The notes: a model not told the origin generated them from the sequence alone. Shown: positions 22,975 through 31,947, counted from the first letter of the stretch. The stretch is DNA of 33,581 bases from Faecalicatena contorta (GCF_003149105.1 NZ_QGDS01000027.1:1-33581); one strand, 5' to 3'. Made by a program: numbers and translations.

Positions 22975-24912
22975 ATGGGTGCAACAGGTACAGAATTTGA
23001 TGCTGAATATGGAGCAGATCAAATCCAAATATTAGAAGGATTGGAAGCGGTAAGAAAAAGACCGGGTATGTACATCGGCAGCACTTCTGCAAGAGGACTC
23101 CATCATCTGGTATATGAGATTGTAGACAATGCTGTAGATGAAGCATTGGCAGGACATTGTGATACAATTTTTGTAAGCTTAAATGAAGAAAACTCCATTA
23201 CAGTTATAGATAACGGACGTGGAATTCCTATAGGAATTAATCATAAAGCAGGAATTCCTGCAGTTGAAGTTGTATTTACAATCTTACACGCCGGCGGAAA
23301 GTTCGGTGGCGGAGGATATAAGGTATCCGGAGGATTACATGGTGTTGGTGCATCCGTTGTAAATGCGCTTTCACAGTGGCTGGAAGTAGAAATTTACAGT
23401 GATGGTAATATATATAAGCAACGTTATGAACGTGGAAAAGTTGTTGATAAGCTAAGTGTAGTTGGAGAGTGTGAACCTGATAAAACGGGAACAAAGGTAA
23501 CATTTCTGCCGGATGATCAAATCTTTGAAGAAACTGTTTTTGATTATGATATATTAAAACAGCGTTTCAGAGAAATGGCATTTTTGACAAAAGGACTTAA
23601 AATTATTATCAGGGATGACAGGAAGGAAGAGCCCGTAGAAAAAACATTTCATTACGAAGGTGGCATTAAGGAGTTTGTCAGTTATCTGAACCGCAGCAGA
23701 ACTCCTTTGTATGAGCAGATTATTTACTGTGAAGGCATGAAAGATGGTGTTTCAGTAGAGGTTGCTATGCAGCATAATGATTCCTATAATGATAATACTT
23801 ATGGATTTGTGAATAACATTACAACACCAGAAGGCGGTACCCATGTGGTTGGATTCCGCAATGCCCTGACAAAAACGTTTAATGATTATGCAAGAAAAAA
23901 TAAGTTGTTAAAGGATAATGAACCAAATTTATCCGGTGAAGATATCAGAGAAGGTTTAACTGCAATTATTAGTGTAAAAATTGAAGACCCGCAGTTTGAA
24001 GGACAAACAAAACAAAAGCTCGGGAATAGTGAGGCGCGTGGTGCAGTTGATAATATAGTCAGCACACAGCTTGAGATTTTTTTGGAGCAAAATCCCAATG
24101 TTGCAAAAACTACAGTTGAAAAATCTGTGATGGCCCAGCGGGCAAGGGAAGCAGCAAGAAAGGCGAGGGATTTAACAAGAAGAAAGTCTGCATTGGAAGG
24201 AATGTCACTTCCGGGAAAACTTGCAGACTGTTCTGATAAAAATCCTAAAAACTGTGAGATTTATATTGTTGAGGGTGATTCTGCCGGGGGTTCTGCAAAG
24301 ACGGCCAGAGACAGAAATACTCAGGCTATTCTTCCTCTGCGCGGTAAGATTTTGAATGTGGAAAAAGCAAGACTGGACAAGATATATGCAAATGCAGAGA
24401 TTAAAGCGATGATCACTGCATTTGGTACAGGAATACAGGATGATTTTGAAATTTCAAAACTTAGATACCATAAGATTATCATCATGACAGATGCCGATGT
24501 GGATGGAGCTCATATAAGTACTCTATTATTAACATTTTTATATCGTTTTATGCCTGAACTGATTAAGAATGGGTATGTTTATTTGGCACAGCCGCCTCTT
24601 TATAAACTGGAAAAAAATAGAGGGGTATGGTATGCATACAGTGATGAAGAGCTGAATGGGATACTGGCAGAAGTTGGAAGGGATGGAAATAACAAAATCC
24701 AACGTTATAAAGGCCTTGGTGAGATGGATGCAGACCAGCTTTGGGATACTACCATGGATCCTGAGCATAGAGTTTTGTTGAGAGTAATGATGGACGAGGA
24801 AACATCTTCCGAACTTGATTTGACTTTTACCACTCTTATGGGGGATAAAGTAGAACCAAGAAGAGAATTTATTGAAGAAAATGCTAAGTATGTGAAAAAC
24901 TTGGATATTTAA
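22975..24912 (+). CDS. gyrB: DNA gyrase subunit B
   Basis: The 645-aa protein has the GHKL ATPase motifs (EIVDNAVDEALAG, IDNGRGIPIG, GGLHGVGASVVNALS). The TOPRIM domain has EGDSAGGSAK near 433-442 and DADVDGAHI near 505-513, and the C-terminus contains RYKGLGEMDADQLWDTTMDP. With GyrA it introduces negative supercoils using ATP. The resistance-associated Asp and Lys of the EGDSAGG and RGKILNVEKA segments are wild type. TAGGAGG precedes the start. Confidence 0.98.
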   Translation: MGATGTEFDAEYGADQIQILEGLEAVRKRPGMYIGSTSARGLHHLVYEIVDNAVDEALAGHCDTIFVSLNEENSITVIDNGRGIPIGINHKAGIPAVEVVFTILHAGGKFGGGGYKVSGGLHGVGASVVNALSQWLEVEIYSDGNIYKQRYERGKVVDKLSVVGECEPDKTGTKVTFLPDDQIFEETVFDYDILKQRFREMAFLTKGLKIIIRDDRKEEPVEKTFHYEGGIKEFVSYLNRSRTPLYEQIIYCEGMKDGVSVEVAMQHNDSYNDNTYGFVNNITTPEGGTHVVGFRNALTKTFNDYARKNKLLKDNEPNLSGEDIREGLTAIISVKIEDPQFEGQTKQKLGNSEARGAVDNIVSTQLEIFLEQNPNVAKTTVEKSVMAQRAREAARKARDLTRRKSALEGMSLPGKLADCSDKNPKNCEIYIVEGDSAGGSAKTARDRNTQAILPLRGKILNVEKARLDKIYANAEIKAMITAFGTGIQDDFEISKLRYHKIIIMTDADVDGAHISTLLLTFLYRFMPELIKNGYVYLAQPPLYKLEKNRGVWYAYSDEELNGILAEVGRDGNNKIQRYKGLGEMDADQLWDTTMDPEHRVLLRVMMDEETSSELDLTFTTLMGDKVEPRREFIEENAKYVKNLDI

Positions 24913-24934
24913 TATAACAGGAAAGGACATAAAA

Positions 24935-27442
24935 ATGGAAGATAATATTTTTGATAAAGTCCATGAAGTTGATTTGAAAAAAACCATGGAAACTTCTTAT
25001 ATTGATTATGCTATGAGTGTAATTGCCGCCCGCGCGTTGCCGGATGTAAGAGACGGATTGAAGCCGGTACAGAGGAGAATCCTGTATTCCATGATTGAAT
25101 TGAATAATGGACCTGACAAGCCTCATCGTAAGTGTGCGCGTATTGTCGGTGATACAATGGGAAAATACCACCCTCACGGTGATAGTTCCATTTATGGTGC
25201 ATTGGTAAATCTGGCTCAGGAATGGTCTACCAGATATCCTTTGGTTGACGGACATGGAAATTTTGGTTCTGTAGATGGAGACGGCGCAGCTGCCATGCGT
25301 TACACGGAAGCCCGTCTCAGCAAGATTTCTATGGAGATGACTGCAGATATCAATAAGGATACTGTGGATTTTGCTCCTAACTTTGATGAAACAGAAAGAG
25401 AACCAGTTGTTCTGCCGTCAAGGTTTCCAAATCTTCTAATCAACGGAACTTCAGGAATTGCAGTAGGTATGGCTACTAATATACCACCCCACAATTTAAG
25501 AGAAGTTATCAATGCAGTTGTAAAGATTATTGATGATCAGATTGAAGAAAATGGTGAAACTACAATTGAGGATATACTTGATATTATAAAAGGACCTGAT
25601 TTCCCTACAGGTGCTGAGATTTTAGGTACAAGAGGGATTGAGGAAGCATATCGGACCGGACGTGGTAAAATCAGAGTGCGTGCGGTTACTAATATTGAAC
25701 CTATGGCTAATGGAAAGAACCGGATTATTGTAACGGAACTTCCCTATATGGTTAATAAGGCAAGGCTGATAGAAAAAATAGCGGAGTTAGTCAGGGATAA
25801 GAAGGTCGATGGTATCACAGAACTGGCGGACCAGTCTAATCGTGAAGGTATGAGAATTTGTATTGAACTTCGCCGTGATGTAAATCCAAATGTGATATTG
25901 AATCAATTATATAAACATACACAGCTTCAGGATACCTTTGGTGTAATTATGCTTGCACTTGTAAATAATGAGCCAAAAGTAATGAATGTCCTGGATATGC
26001 TCAAATATTATCTGAAGCATCAGGAAAATGTAGTAACCAGAAGAACAAAGTACGAACTGAATAAGGCACAGGAACGGGCACATATTTTGCAGGGTTTGCT
26101 GATTGCCCTGGATCATATTGATGAGGTTATCAGAATTATCCGAGGTTCAAAGAATGTCCAGATTGCGAAAGAGGAGTTAATGAAGCGGTTTGAGTTATCT
26201 GAGGTACAGGCTCAGGCTATTGTGGATATGCGTCTTCGTGCATTGACTGGTTTGGAAAGAGAAAAACTGGAAAATGAGTACCAGGAACTGATGAAAAAAA
26301 TCGGGGAATTGGAAGCTATTCTGGCAGACCGGAAATTACTGCTGGGTGTTATCCGGGAAGAAATATTAATCATATATGATAAATATGGTGATGAAAGAAG
26401 AACATCTATAGGATTTGATGAGTTTGATATTTCTATGGAAGACTTAATTCCCAGAAAAAATGTAGTCATTGCCATGACAAAATTAGGATATATTAAACGG
26501 ATGACTGTAGATACCTTTAAAAGCCAAAACCGGGGAGGTAAAGGTATTAAGGGAATGCAGACGCTGGATGAAGATTATATTGAGGAATTATTTATAACTT
26601 CTACACATCATTATATTATGTTCTTTACTAATACAGGGCGTGTATATAGACTAAAAGGATATGAGATTCCAGAGTCAGGCCGGACCGCAAGGGGAACAGC
26701 AATTATTAATCTTTTGCAGCTAATGCCGGATGAAAAGATAACGGCGATGATTCCAATTAAGGAATATGAAGATGGTGATTTCCTGTTTATGGCGACAGAA
26801 AAAGGACTTGTAAAGAAAACACCGATCAGAGATTATGCAAATGTAAGAAAAACAGGTCTTGCGGCAATTACACTTCGTGAAGATGATAAATTGATAGAGG
26901 TAAAAATTACCGATAATGAAGAAGATATTATTCTTGTAACCAGATACGGACAATGTATCCGTTTTAGCGAGCAGGATGTAAGACCTACAGGAAGAACTTC
27001 TATGGGAGTTCGCGGCATGAATTTAAGTGACAGGGATGAGGTCATTGCAATGCAAATGAGCACTCAGGGCTCTGAACTTTTGATTGTGTCTCAAAAAGGA
27101 ATGGGTAAACGGACGAATTTGGATGAATTTACAAAACAAAACCGGGGAGGTAAAGGTGTAAAATGTTATAAGATTACCGAAAAAACCGGAAATGTAGTGG
27201 GAATGAAGTCTGTAGATGAAGATAGTGAAGTTATGATAATTAACACGGAAGGTATTATTATCCGTATGAATTGTTCTGATATTTCTACCCTTGGACGTAT
27301 TACGTCTGGTGTGAAACTGATTAATCTTCCAGAAGGGGAGACAGTAGCAAGCGTAGCAAAGGTAAGAAAAGCTTCTGCTGAAATTGATGGTGAAAAGGTA
27401 GAAATCTCTGAGGATGAAGAAGAAGAGAATCAGAGTGTATAG
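24935..27442 (+). CDS. gyrA: DNA gyrase subunit A
   Basis: The 835-aa protein has the breakage-reunion domain with catalytic Y123 in AAAMRYTEARLSKI, and a C-terminal beta-pinwheel with NRGGKGIKG (gyrase box) and a second NRGGKGVK. The acidic tail is EDEEEENQSV. The quinolone-determining segment reads HGDSSIYG at 81-88: the Ser is kept, but the position equivalent to E. coli Asp87 is Gly88. It follows gyrB by 22 bp with AGGAAAGGA upstream. A terminator ends the replication block after it. Confidence 0.98.
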   Translation: MEDNIFDKVHEVDLKKTMETSYIDYAMSVIAARALPDVRDGLKPVQRRILYSMIELNNGPDKPHRKCARIVGDTMGKYHPHGDSSIYGALVNLAQEWSTRYPLVDGHGNFGSVDGDGAAAMRYTEARLSKISMEMTADINKDTVDFAPNFDETEREPVVLPSRFPNLLINGTSGIAVGMATNIPPHNLREVINAVVKIIDDQIEENGETTIEDILDIIKGPDFPTGAEILGTRGIEEAYRTGRGKIRVRAVTNIEPMANGKNRIIVTELPYMVNKARLIEKIAELVRDKKVDGITELADQSNREGMRICIELRRDVNPNVILNQLYKHTQLQDTFGVIMLALVNNEPKVMNVLDMLKYYLKHQENVVTRRTKYELNKAQERAHILQGLLIALDHIDEVIRIIRGSKNVQIAKEELMKRFELSEVQAQAIVDMRLRALTGLEREKLENEYQELMKKIGELEAILADRKLLLGVIREEILIIYDKYGDERRTSIGFDEFDISMEDLIPRKNVVIAMTKLGYIKRMTVDTFKSQNRGGKGIKGMQTLDEDYIEELFITSTHHYIMFFTNTGRVYRLKGYEIPESGRTARGTAIINLLQLMPDEKITAMIPIKEYEDGDFLFMATEKGLVKKTPIRDYANVRKTGLAAITLREDDKLIEVKITDNEEDIILVTRYGQCIRFSEQDVRPTGRTSMGVRGMNLSDRDEVIAMQMSTQGSELLIVSQKGMGKRTNLDEFTKQNRGGKGVKCYKITEKTGNVVGMKSVDEDSEVMIINTEGIIIRMNCSDISTLGRITSGVKLINLPEGETVASVAKVRKASAEIDGEKVEISEDEEEENQSV

Positions 27443-27445
27443 TTA

Positions 27446-27494
27446 AAAAATGCGTCTTGATTGAGCTGTAAAAGCAATTTCAAGACGCATTTTT
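27446..27494 (+). terminator. Terminator after gyrA
   Basis: AAAAATGCGTCTTG (27446-27459) pairs perfectly with CAAGACGCATTTTT (27481-27494), followed by further T-rich sequence. It starts four bases after the gyrA stop and can also act for the opposing chemoreceptor gene. Confidence 0.9.
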
Positions 27495-27527
27495 ATATTA
27501 TAATACAGTACAGTTTTTAAGTTTTTA

Positions 27528-28994
27528 TTATAAAATTTTTTCTCCCTTTTGGGACAAAGTATCTATTGATTTTTCTACTTTATCCAGCAATCCAAAAATC
27601 TGATGAGAAAGTTCCTCGGCATTGGCGTAGAATTTTTTAGCTTCTTCTATTCTTGAGCCTTTAATAGAATCTATAACTTTATGTCCATATGTATGGAAAT
27701 TGGAATGAACATCATCAATTGCATCCCAATCAGGTTTAATGGATGGATGATCTATGGAAATTGCACTGTAAAAATGTCCAAAGGCACATTTTTTACTATT
27801 TACCTGAAGAGGATAAATTCTTCCTTCTTCCACAATTCTTTTCAATGTCTGGAGCCATTTCTTATGAGCTTCTCTTGCTTTTTTCAAATTTTCTTTTAAT
27901 TCATTATTTGTAGGAGCGTGATTTCCTCCTTTTAATGCACTGAATAAGTTTTTGGTGATGTTTGATAATTGGTCATCGATTGTTGTAATTTGCTTGGACA
28001 GCTCATTACTATTTTTGGCATCTGATAAAATTGTCTGAGTCATAATATTAAGCTGTTCTGCACTTTTAGTGGATGTATCCATAGCAATATTAATTTCATC
28101 TGTAGAAGTCTTTACTCCAACCATAGTCTTATCAACATTATCAACGCCTTCTATGGTATGGTTCATTAACTCCATATTCTTCTGCATAGTGGAATATACA
28201 GAGTCAATTTTTTTACTCATATCTGTAGTAAGTTCCAGGGTGTTTACCATGCTTTCCCTGCCATTTTGAGCTGCAGTCTGAACATCTGATAAAAATACAC
28301 CCATTCCATCCAGACTTTTTTTAGTATTTTCTGCAAGTTTCCGAATTTCAGAGGCTACTACAGAAAACCCTTTTCCGTGTACTCCTGCCCTGGCTGCTTC
28401 AATAGATGCATTTAATGCTAAAAGATTGGTCTGTTCGGCAATATCACCTACCCCGTCCACAATTACTGTCATCTTATTTGCCAGATCAACAAGTTCATCA
28501 ATCTTATCACTCATAATAGAAGAATTCGTCATAACATTTTCTTTGAGCTCATTAATTTCTTTTAATTCCTGCATTCCTGTATTGTTAGATTCAATCAGGT
28601 TTTTTGAGTCACTTGCCAGTTTATCTAAAATAAGAGTAGAATCATTTACTGCATCTGAAACAACACTCATAGCGTTCGTGGTTTCTTCTACGATTGCAAG
28701 GTTGGATGAACTTAAATTGGATAAGTCTGAAGAAAAGTTTTTCAAATCATAGGATATTTGAGACATATTTACATCGAAGCTGCTCATTGTTGTTACCATA
28801 TCCAGTAACTCTTTAGCAGAAATAGATATCATTTCTTCATTTTCAAAAAACTTCATAAATAAATCATATACATTTTGGTGGAGAGGATAATCAATATTAG
28901 ACAGGGGCTCTACATTCTTCCCTTCCAATCTGTTATTTACATAATCTACAATACAACGTGCTTCATTACAATTCCCCTTTTTCCTTAAGAACAT
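27528..28994 (-). CDS. Soluble methyl-accepting chemotaxis protein with C-terminal CZB domain
   Basis: The 488-aa protein starts MFLRKKGNCNEARCIVDYV, with AGGAGG fixing the ATG at 28994. No transmembrane segment is seen. The N-terminal unit has C9 and C14 and an IDYPLHQNVYDLFMKFFENEE stretch. The signalling domain carries the hairpin tip EQTNLLALNASIEAARAG (about 187-204), which contacts CheA/CheW. The C-terminal part has the chemoreceptor zinc-binding pattern: AHKKW near 373, CAFGHFY near 402 and HSNFHTYGH near 430. CZB domains sense zinc or oxidants such as hypochlorous acid. No other chemotaxis gene is nearby, and the gene opposes the replication fork. Confidence 0.9.
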   Translation of the reverse strand: MFLRKKGNCNEARCIVDYVNNRLEGKNVEPLSNIDYPLHQNVYDLFMKFFENEEMISISAKELLDMVTTMSSFDVNMSQISYDLKNFSSDLSNLSSSNLAIVEETTNAMSVVSDAVNDSTLILDKLASDSKNLIESNNTGMQELKEINELKENVMTNSSIMSDKIDELVDLANKMTVIVDGVGDIAEQTNLLALNASIEAARAGVHGKGFSVVASEIRKLAENTKKSLDGMGVFLSDVQTAAQNGRESMVNTLELTTDMSKKIDSVYSTMQKNMELMNHTIEGVDNVDKTMVGVKTSTDEINIAMDTSTKSAEQLNIMTQTILSDAKNSNELSKQITTIDDQLSNITKNLFSALKGGNHAPTNNELKENLKKAREAHKKWLQTLKRIVEEGRIYPLQVNSKKCAFGHFYSAISIDHPSIKPDWDAIDDVHSNFHTYGHKVIDSIKGSRIEEAKKFYANAEELSHQIFGLLDKVEKSIDTLSQKGEKIL

Positions 28995-29164
28995 AAAATA
29001 CCTCCTGCCATCATTCGTGCTTAAAATCATTCAACTGTATTCTAGCACAAAATTTTGGAAATGAATACAGTTTTTGGAAGTATATAAATTTATCAATTTT
29101 AAAGGAGTATTCCTTAGTATTTTTTTGTTTTAAAAAACATATAATAATTATTAATCAATAAATA

Positions 29165-29219
29165 TATATCGAAATACGATAAAAATATATTGAAATACAT
29201 GGTTTAAAGTGATATAATA
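29165..29219 (+). promoter_or_regulatory. Promoter with direct-repeat operator for the DUF2975/XRE operon
   Basis: The promoter is TTGAAA (29191-29196), 17 bp, TATAAT (29214-29219). Two 14-bp direct repeats with one mismatch, ATATATCGAAATAC (29165-29178) and ATATATTGAAATAC (29186-29199), are spaced 21 bp, two helical turns. The second covers the -35. The first is also a dyad, TATCG-AAATA-CGATA (29168-29182). This suits repression by the XRE protein encoded two genes on. Confidence 0.65.
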
Positions 29220-29299
29220 CAAAAAATATAAAGACACTTCATATGTCGGTTGAACGTTAACAATTTAAAAACATGTATTTTAGAAAGGATTGTATCTAT

Positions 29300-29752
29300 A
29301 TGAATCAAGAAAAATTAATCAAGTTTACAAATTTATTACTAGGAATCATGTTTTACTCAGGAATTATTGTTATTTTAGGGCTCCCCTTCATTCTGAAGTT
29401 AGCCGGAAAATATTATTCCTCTTCAATTACAGAGAAATTTTGGCCTATGATGATTATTTATGTAATAGCTGGGGTATGTGGTTTGACAATTGTAAAACAG
29501 CTTTGGAAAATGATCAGGACTGTGATAAACCAGGACTGCTTTGTGGATAACAATGTAAAAAGTTTAAATTTAATGGGAAAAGTCAGTTTTGTTATTTCTA
29601 TATTGTTTATCTTAAAACTATTTTTTCTTCCCACACCGGCGACCTTTGTTATTATTCTTACTTTTTTCATAGCAGGAATATTCAGCCATGTATTGGCTTG
29701 TGTTTTTAAAGAGGCTGTACGCTATAAAAAAGAAAATGATTTAACAATTTAG
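29300..29752 (+). CDS. DUF2975 family membrane protein
   Basis: The protein has 150 aa with four predicted membrane segments (about 12-32, 47-67, 92-112 and 115-137). It starts MNQEKLIKFTNLLLG, with AAAGGA upstream; the nine earlier residues in frame lack a ribosome binding site. Length, topology and pairing with a small XRE regulator match DUF2975 proteins, whose function is unknown. It is the first gene after a strong promoter and lies 10 bp before the regulator. Confidence 0.75.
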   Translation: MNQEKLIKFTNLLLGIMFYSGIIVILGLPFILKLAGKYYSSSITEKFWPMMIIYVIAGVCGLTIVKQLWKMIRTVINQDCFVDNNVKSLNLMGKVSFVISILFILKLFFLPTPATFVIILTFFIAGIFSHVLACVFKEAVRYKKENDLTI

Positions 29753-29762
29753 GAGGCAGGGT

Positions 29763-29984
29763 ATGTCAATTATAGTAAATTTAGATGTTATGATGGCAAA
29801 AAGAAAAATGAGTGTTACGGAGCTGGCACATGAAGTAGATATCACAATGGCTAACTTATCTATTTTAAAAAATAATAAGGCAAAAGCAGTGAGATTTTCA
29901 ACGTTAGATGCTATTTGTAAAGCATTAGACTGTCAGCCAGGAGATATTCTGGAGTATGTAGAAGATGAAGAGGAAATACAGTGA
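29763..29984 (+). CDS. Small XRE-family (Cro/CI-type) transcriptional regulator
   Basis: The 73-aa protein is essentially one helix-turn-helix domain. It starts MSIIVNLDVMMAKRKMSVTE, continues with LAHEVDITMANLSILKN, and ends CKALDCQPGDILEYVEDEEE. AGGAGG precedes the start. This compact type is typically encoded next to DUF2975 membrane proteins and is likely to autoregulate. The direct repeats over the operon promoter are the obvious candidate operator. Confidence 0.88.
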   Translation: MSIIVNLDVMMAKRKMSVTELAHEVDITMANLSILKNNKAKAVRFSTLDAICKALDCQPGDILEYVEDEEEIQ

Positions 29985-30034
29985 GGCAGATATTATAAGT
30001 TTATGGATGGTATTTAATTGAAAGGAGTAGTTTT

Positions 30035-31501
30035 ATGGAAAAGTTACCAGTCAGTAAAATAGAAGAAAATTATATATATATTATCGGATTGTGCGGTATA
30101 TATGGAATTATATTTACTTTTTGTCTTTATGAGAACCTATATGGTATTACATTTCCGGTCTATGTGGCAGCAATGATTTTTACGGCTGTTTTATTTTTGA
30201 AAAAGACAGGAATAATAATACAAAAGAACTTTTTTTTATATGCATTTGGTATGATTCTTTTAGGAATATCAACAGTTATGACCAGTAATGGATTCTTTCA
30301 TTTTTTTAATTGGGTGGGAATCCTGCTTCTTTACATGACAGCTATGATGCAGCAGTTAAATCAGGGGAGAGATTGGGGTTTTGAAAAATATTTAAAAAAT
30401 ATTATATTATTGTGTGCCAAAACAATTGTTTCTATTTTTACTCCAATTATGCATGGAATCAGGTATAAGAAAAGCAGAATGAATGAAAAAGAAAGTAAAA
30501 TTATGAAGCCTGTTATAATTGGTTTGTTAACTGCAGCAGTATTTTTAATATTTGTATTACCTCTTTTAGTTTATTCCGATAAAATATTTGCTCAATATTT
30601 TGGGAAGATTCTTGAAGTCTTTAAATTTTATACAGAATTAAAAATCCTATTCACATTCCTTTTAGGATCTGTTATGTTATATGCATTTTTTACAGCATTA
30701 TCAGGAATAAATTTCATTGATTCAGGAGAGAAAAAGGAAGCAAGTATAAATCCAGTGACAGGGATTACCTTTTCTGGAATTCTTGCAGCTGTTTACGTTT
30801 TTTATTCTGTAATTCAAATATTGTTTCTATTTTTAAGGTTAGAAAGTGGATTGCCTTATGGAGTGACATATTCAGAATATGCACACGCGGGGTTTTGGCA
30901 ATTGTTAGGAGTAAGCCTGATTAATTTTGTAACGGTTTTAGTTTGCAAGGCTATTTTTAAGGAAAATAAAACTTTAAAGATTCTCCTGCTAATAATTTCA
31001 ATATGTACGTGCATTATGGCACTATCAGCGTTTTACAGGATGGTCCTATATGTAAATGTTTATCATCTTACATTTCTTAGAATCCTTGTACTTTGGTTTC
31101 TTGGGATGATGATTTTTATTATGCTTGGTGTAATGTGGAGTATATTTAAAGTAAACTTTCCTTTATTTAAATATATAATGGTTGTAGTATCCACTGTCTA
31201 TATTCTTTTATCCTTTGCAAAAGTAGATAAAATCATTGTGGAATATAATATTTCTCACTGGGGGAAGGTAACATCAGAAGATACGATGTATCTTATGTAT
31301 GAAGTTTCACTAGACGCAGCTCCCGCAATAGCTCAATTACATTTGGAAGAAGGGAAAGATAATACTTCATATACAGATTCAGAAATAGAAATGTATTTTT
31401 CCAATATAAGAGCGAGAGAAAACTCCGGAAGAAAGTGGAATTTTTCAATAGCACTGGCAAAAAAAGCGGCAGATGAGTATTTTGATAAAATATCTAAGTG
31501 A
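30035..31501 (+). CDS. DUF4173/DUF4153-like polytopic membrane protein
   Basis: The 488-aa protein has about 11-12 hydrophobic segments and a C-terminal soluble tail (from about residue 415). The segment GVTYSEYAHAGFWQLLGVSLINFV is the recognisable family motif of DUF4173/4153 proteins. GAAAGGAG precedes the ATG. It is 50 bp after the XRE gene with no terminator between, so it probably belongs to the same operon. Function unknown; a role in envelope stress or transport regulated by the XRE protein would be inference. No terminator hairpin is visible after it. Confidence 0.7.
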   Translation: MEKLPVSKIEENYIYIIGLCGIYGIIFTFCLYENLYGITFPVYVAAMIFTAVLFLKKTGIIIQKNFFLYAFGMILLGISTVMTSNGFFHFFNWVGILLLYMTAMMQQLNQGRDWGFEKYLKNIILLCAKTIVSIFTPIMHGIRYKKSRMNEKESKIMKPVIIGLLTAAVFLIFVLPLLVYSDKIFAQYFGKILEVFKFYTELKILFTFLLGSVMLYAFFTALSGINFIDSGEKKEASINPVTGITFSGILAAVYVFYSVIQILFLFLRLESGLPYGVTYSEYAHAGFWQLLGVSLINFVTVLVCKAIFKENKTLKILLLIISICTCIMALSAFYRMVLYVNVYHLTFLRILVLWFLGMMIFIMLGVMWSIFKVNFPLFKYIMVVVSTVYILLSFAKVDKIIVEYNISHWGKVTSEDTMYLMYEVSLDAAPAIAQLHLEEGKDNTSYTDSEIEMYFSNIRARENSGRKWNFSIALAKKAADEYFDKISK

Positions 31502-31589
31502 TTACCTTAGAACCTTTAAAATGAACAACTTTTTTGTCTAACTATTTTCTTTTTAAATAAACTATATTATAATAAGAAAAGTTACAGTC

Positions 31590-31897
31590 ATGAAAAATAT
31601 AATTTTGCAGAAGATACTATATATTACAGGAACAATCTATGCATCCCGCGATGCAGCATATAAAAGAATGTATGATATTTTGGGGGATAAAAGGAAAATC
31701 CGATTGATGTGAAAAATTAAGTTATCTATTATATAGGACCGTCTCCTGCAAGGGAAGGAGGTCCTATTGGCTCGTCAGGTCCCACAACTGCAATCCGAAA
31801 ATTAACAGTAGAAAATTTTCCTGTCATCGTTGTTATTGATTATAAGGAAAATAATTTATATGAAAGTGCGATAAAGAAACATCTTCTTGAATATTAG
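31590..31897 (+). pseudogene. Decayed fumarate hydratase / tartrate dehydratase beta-subunit gene
   Basis: Translation from 31590 gives ILYITGTIYASRDAAYKRM, the signature start of class I fumarase beta subunits (normally VYLTGTIYTARDAAHKR), then hits a TGA near 31710. One frame over, about 31726 onward reads VIYYIGPSPAREGGPIGSS, then GPTTAIRKLTVENFPVIVV and a stop at 31897. Intact proteins have about 70-80 residues between the GPTT and the EAIRRL segments, absent here. So there is a shortened N-terminus, a frameshift, stops and an internal deletion. A TATAAT at 31568-31573 may be the old promoter. No alpha-subunit gene is nearby. Confidence 0.8.
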
Positions 31898-31914
31898 TAG
31901 TTCAAGAAGTGTGT
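31879..31914. repeat. Intergenic palindromic repeat, copy D (best preserved)
   Basis: CTTCTTGAA (31883-31891) and TTCAAGAAG (31901-31909) are perfect arms around TATTAGTAG. This is the cleanest of the five related elements. It overlaps the last codons of the fumarase pseudogene and lies 34 bp before the acyltransferase gene. Confidence 0.75.
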
Positions 31915-31947
31915 AATACGGAAGAATAGAGGTTGAGAGGAAAAGTA

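Noticed and set aside
31501..31932. Empty spacer or SRP RNA gene upstream of plsC
   Set aside because: Translation in two frames reveals a fumarase beta-subunit relic; no SRP RNA signature (GGAA/AGCA loop) was seen.
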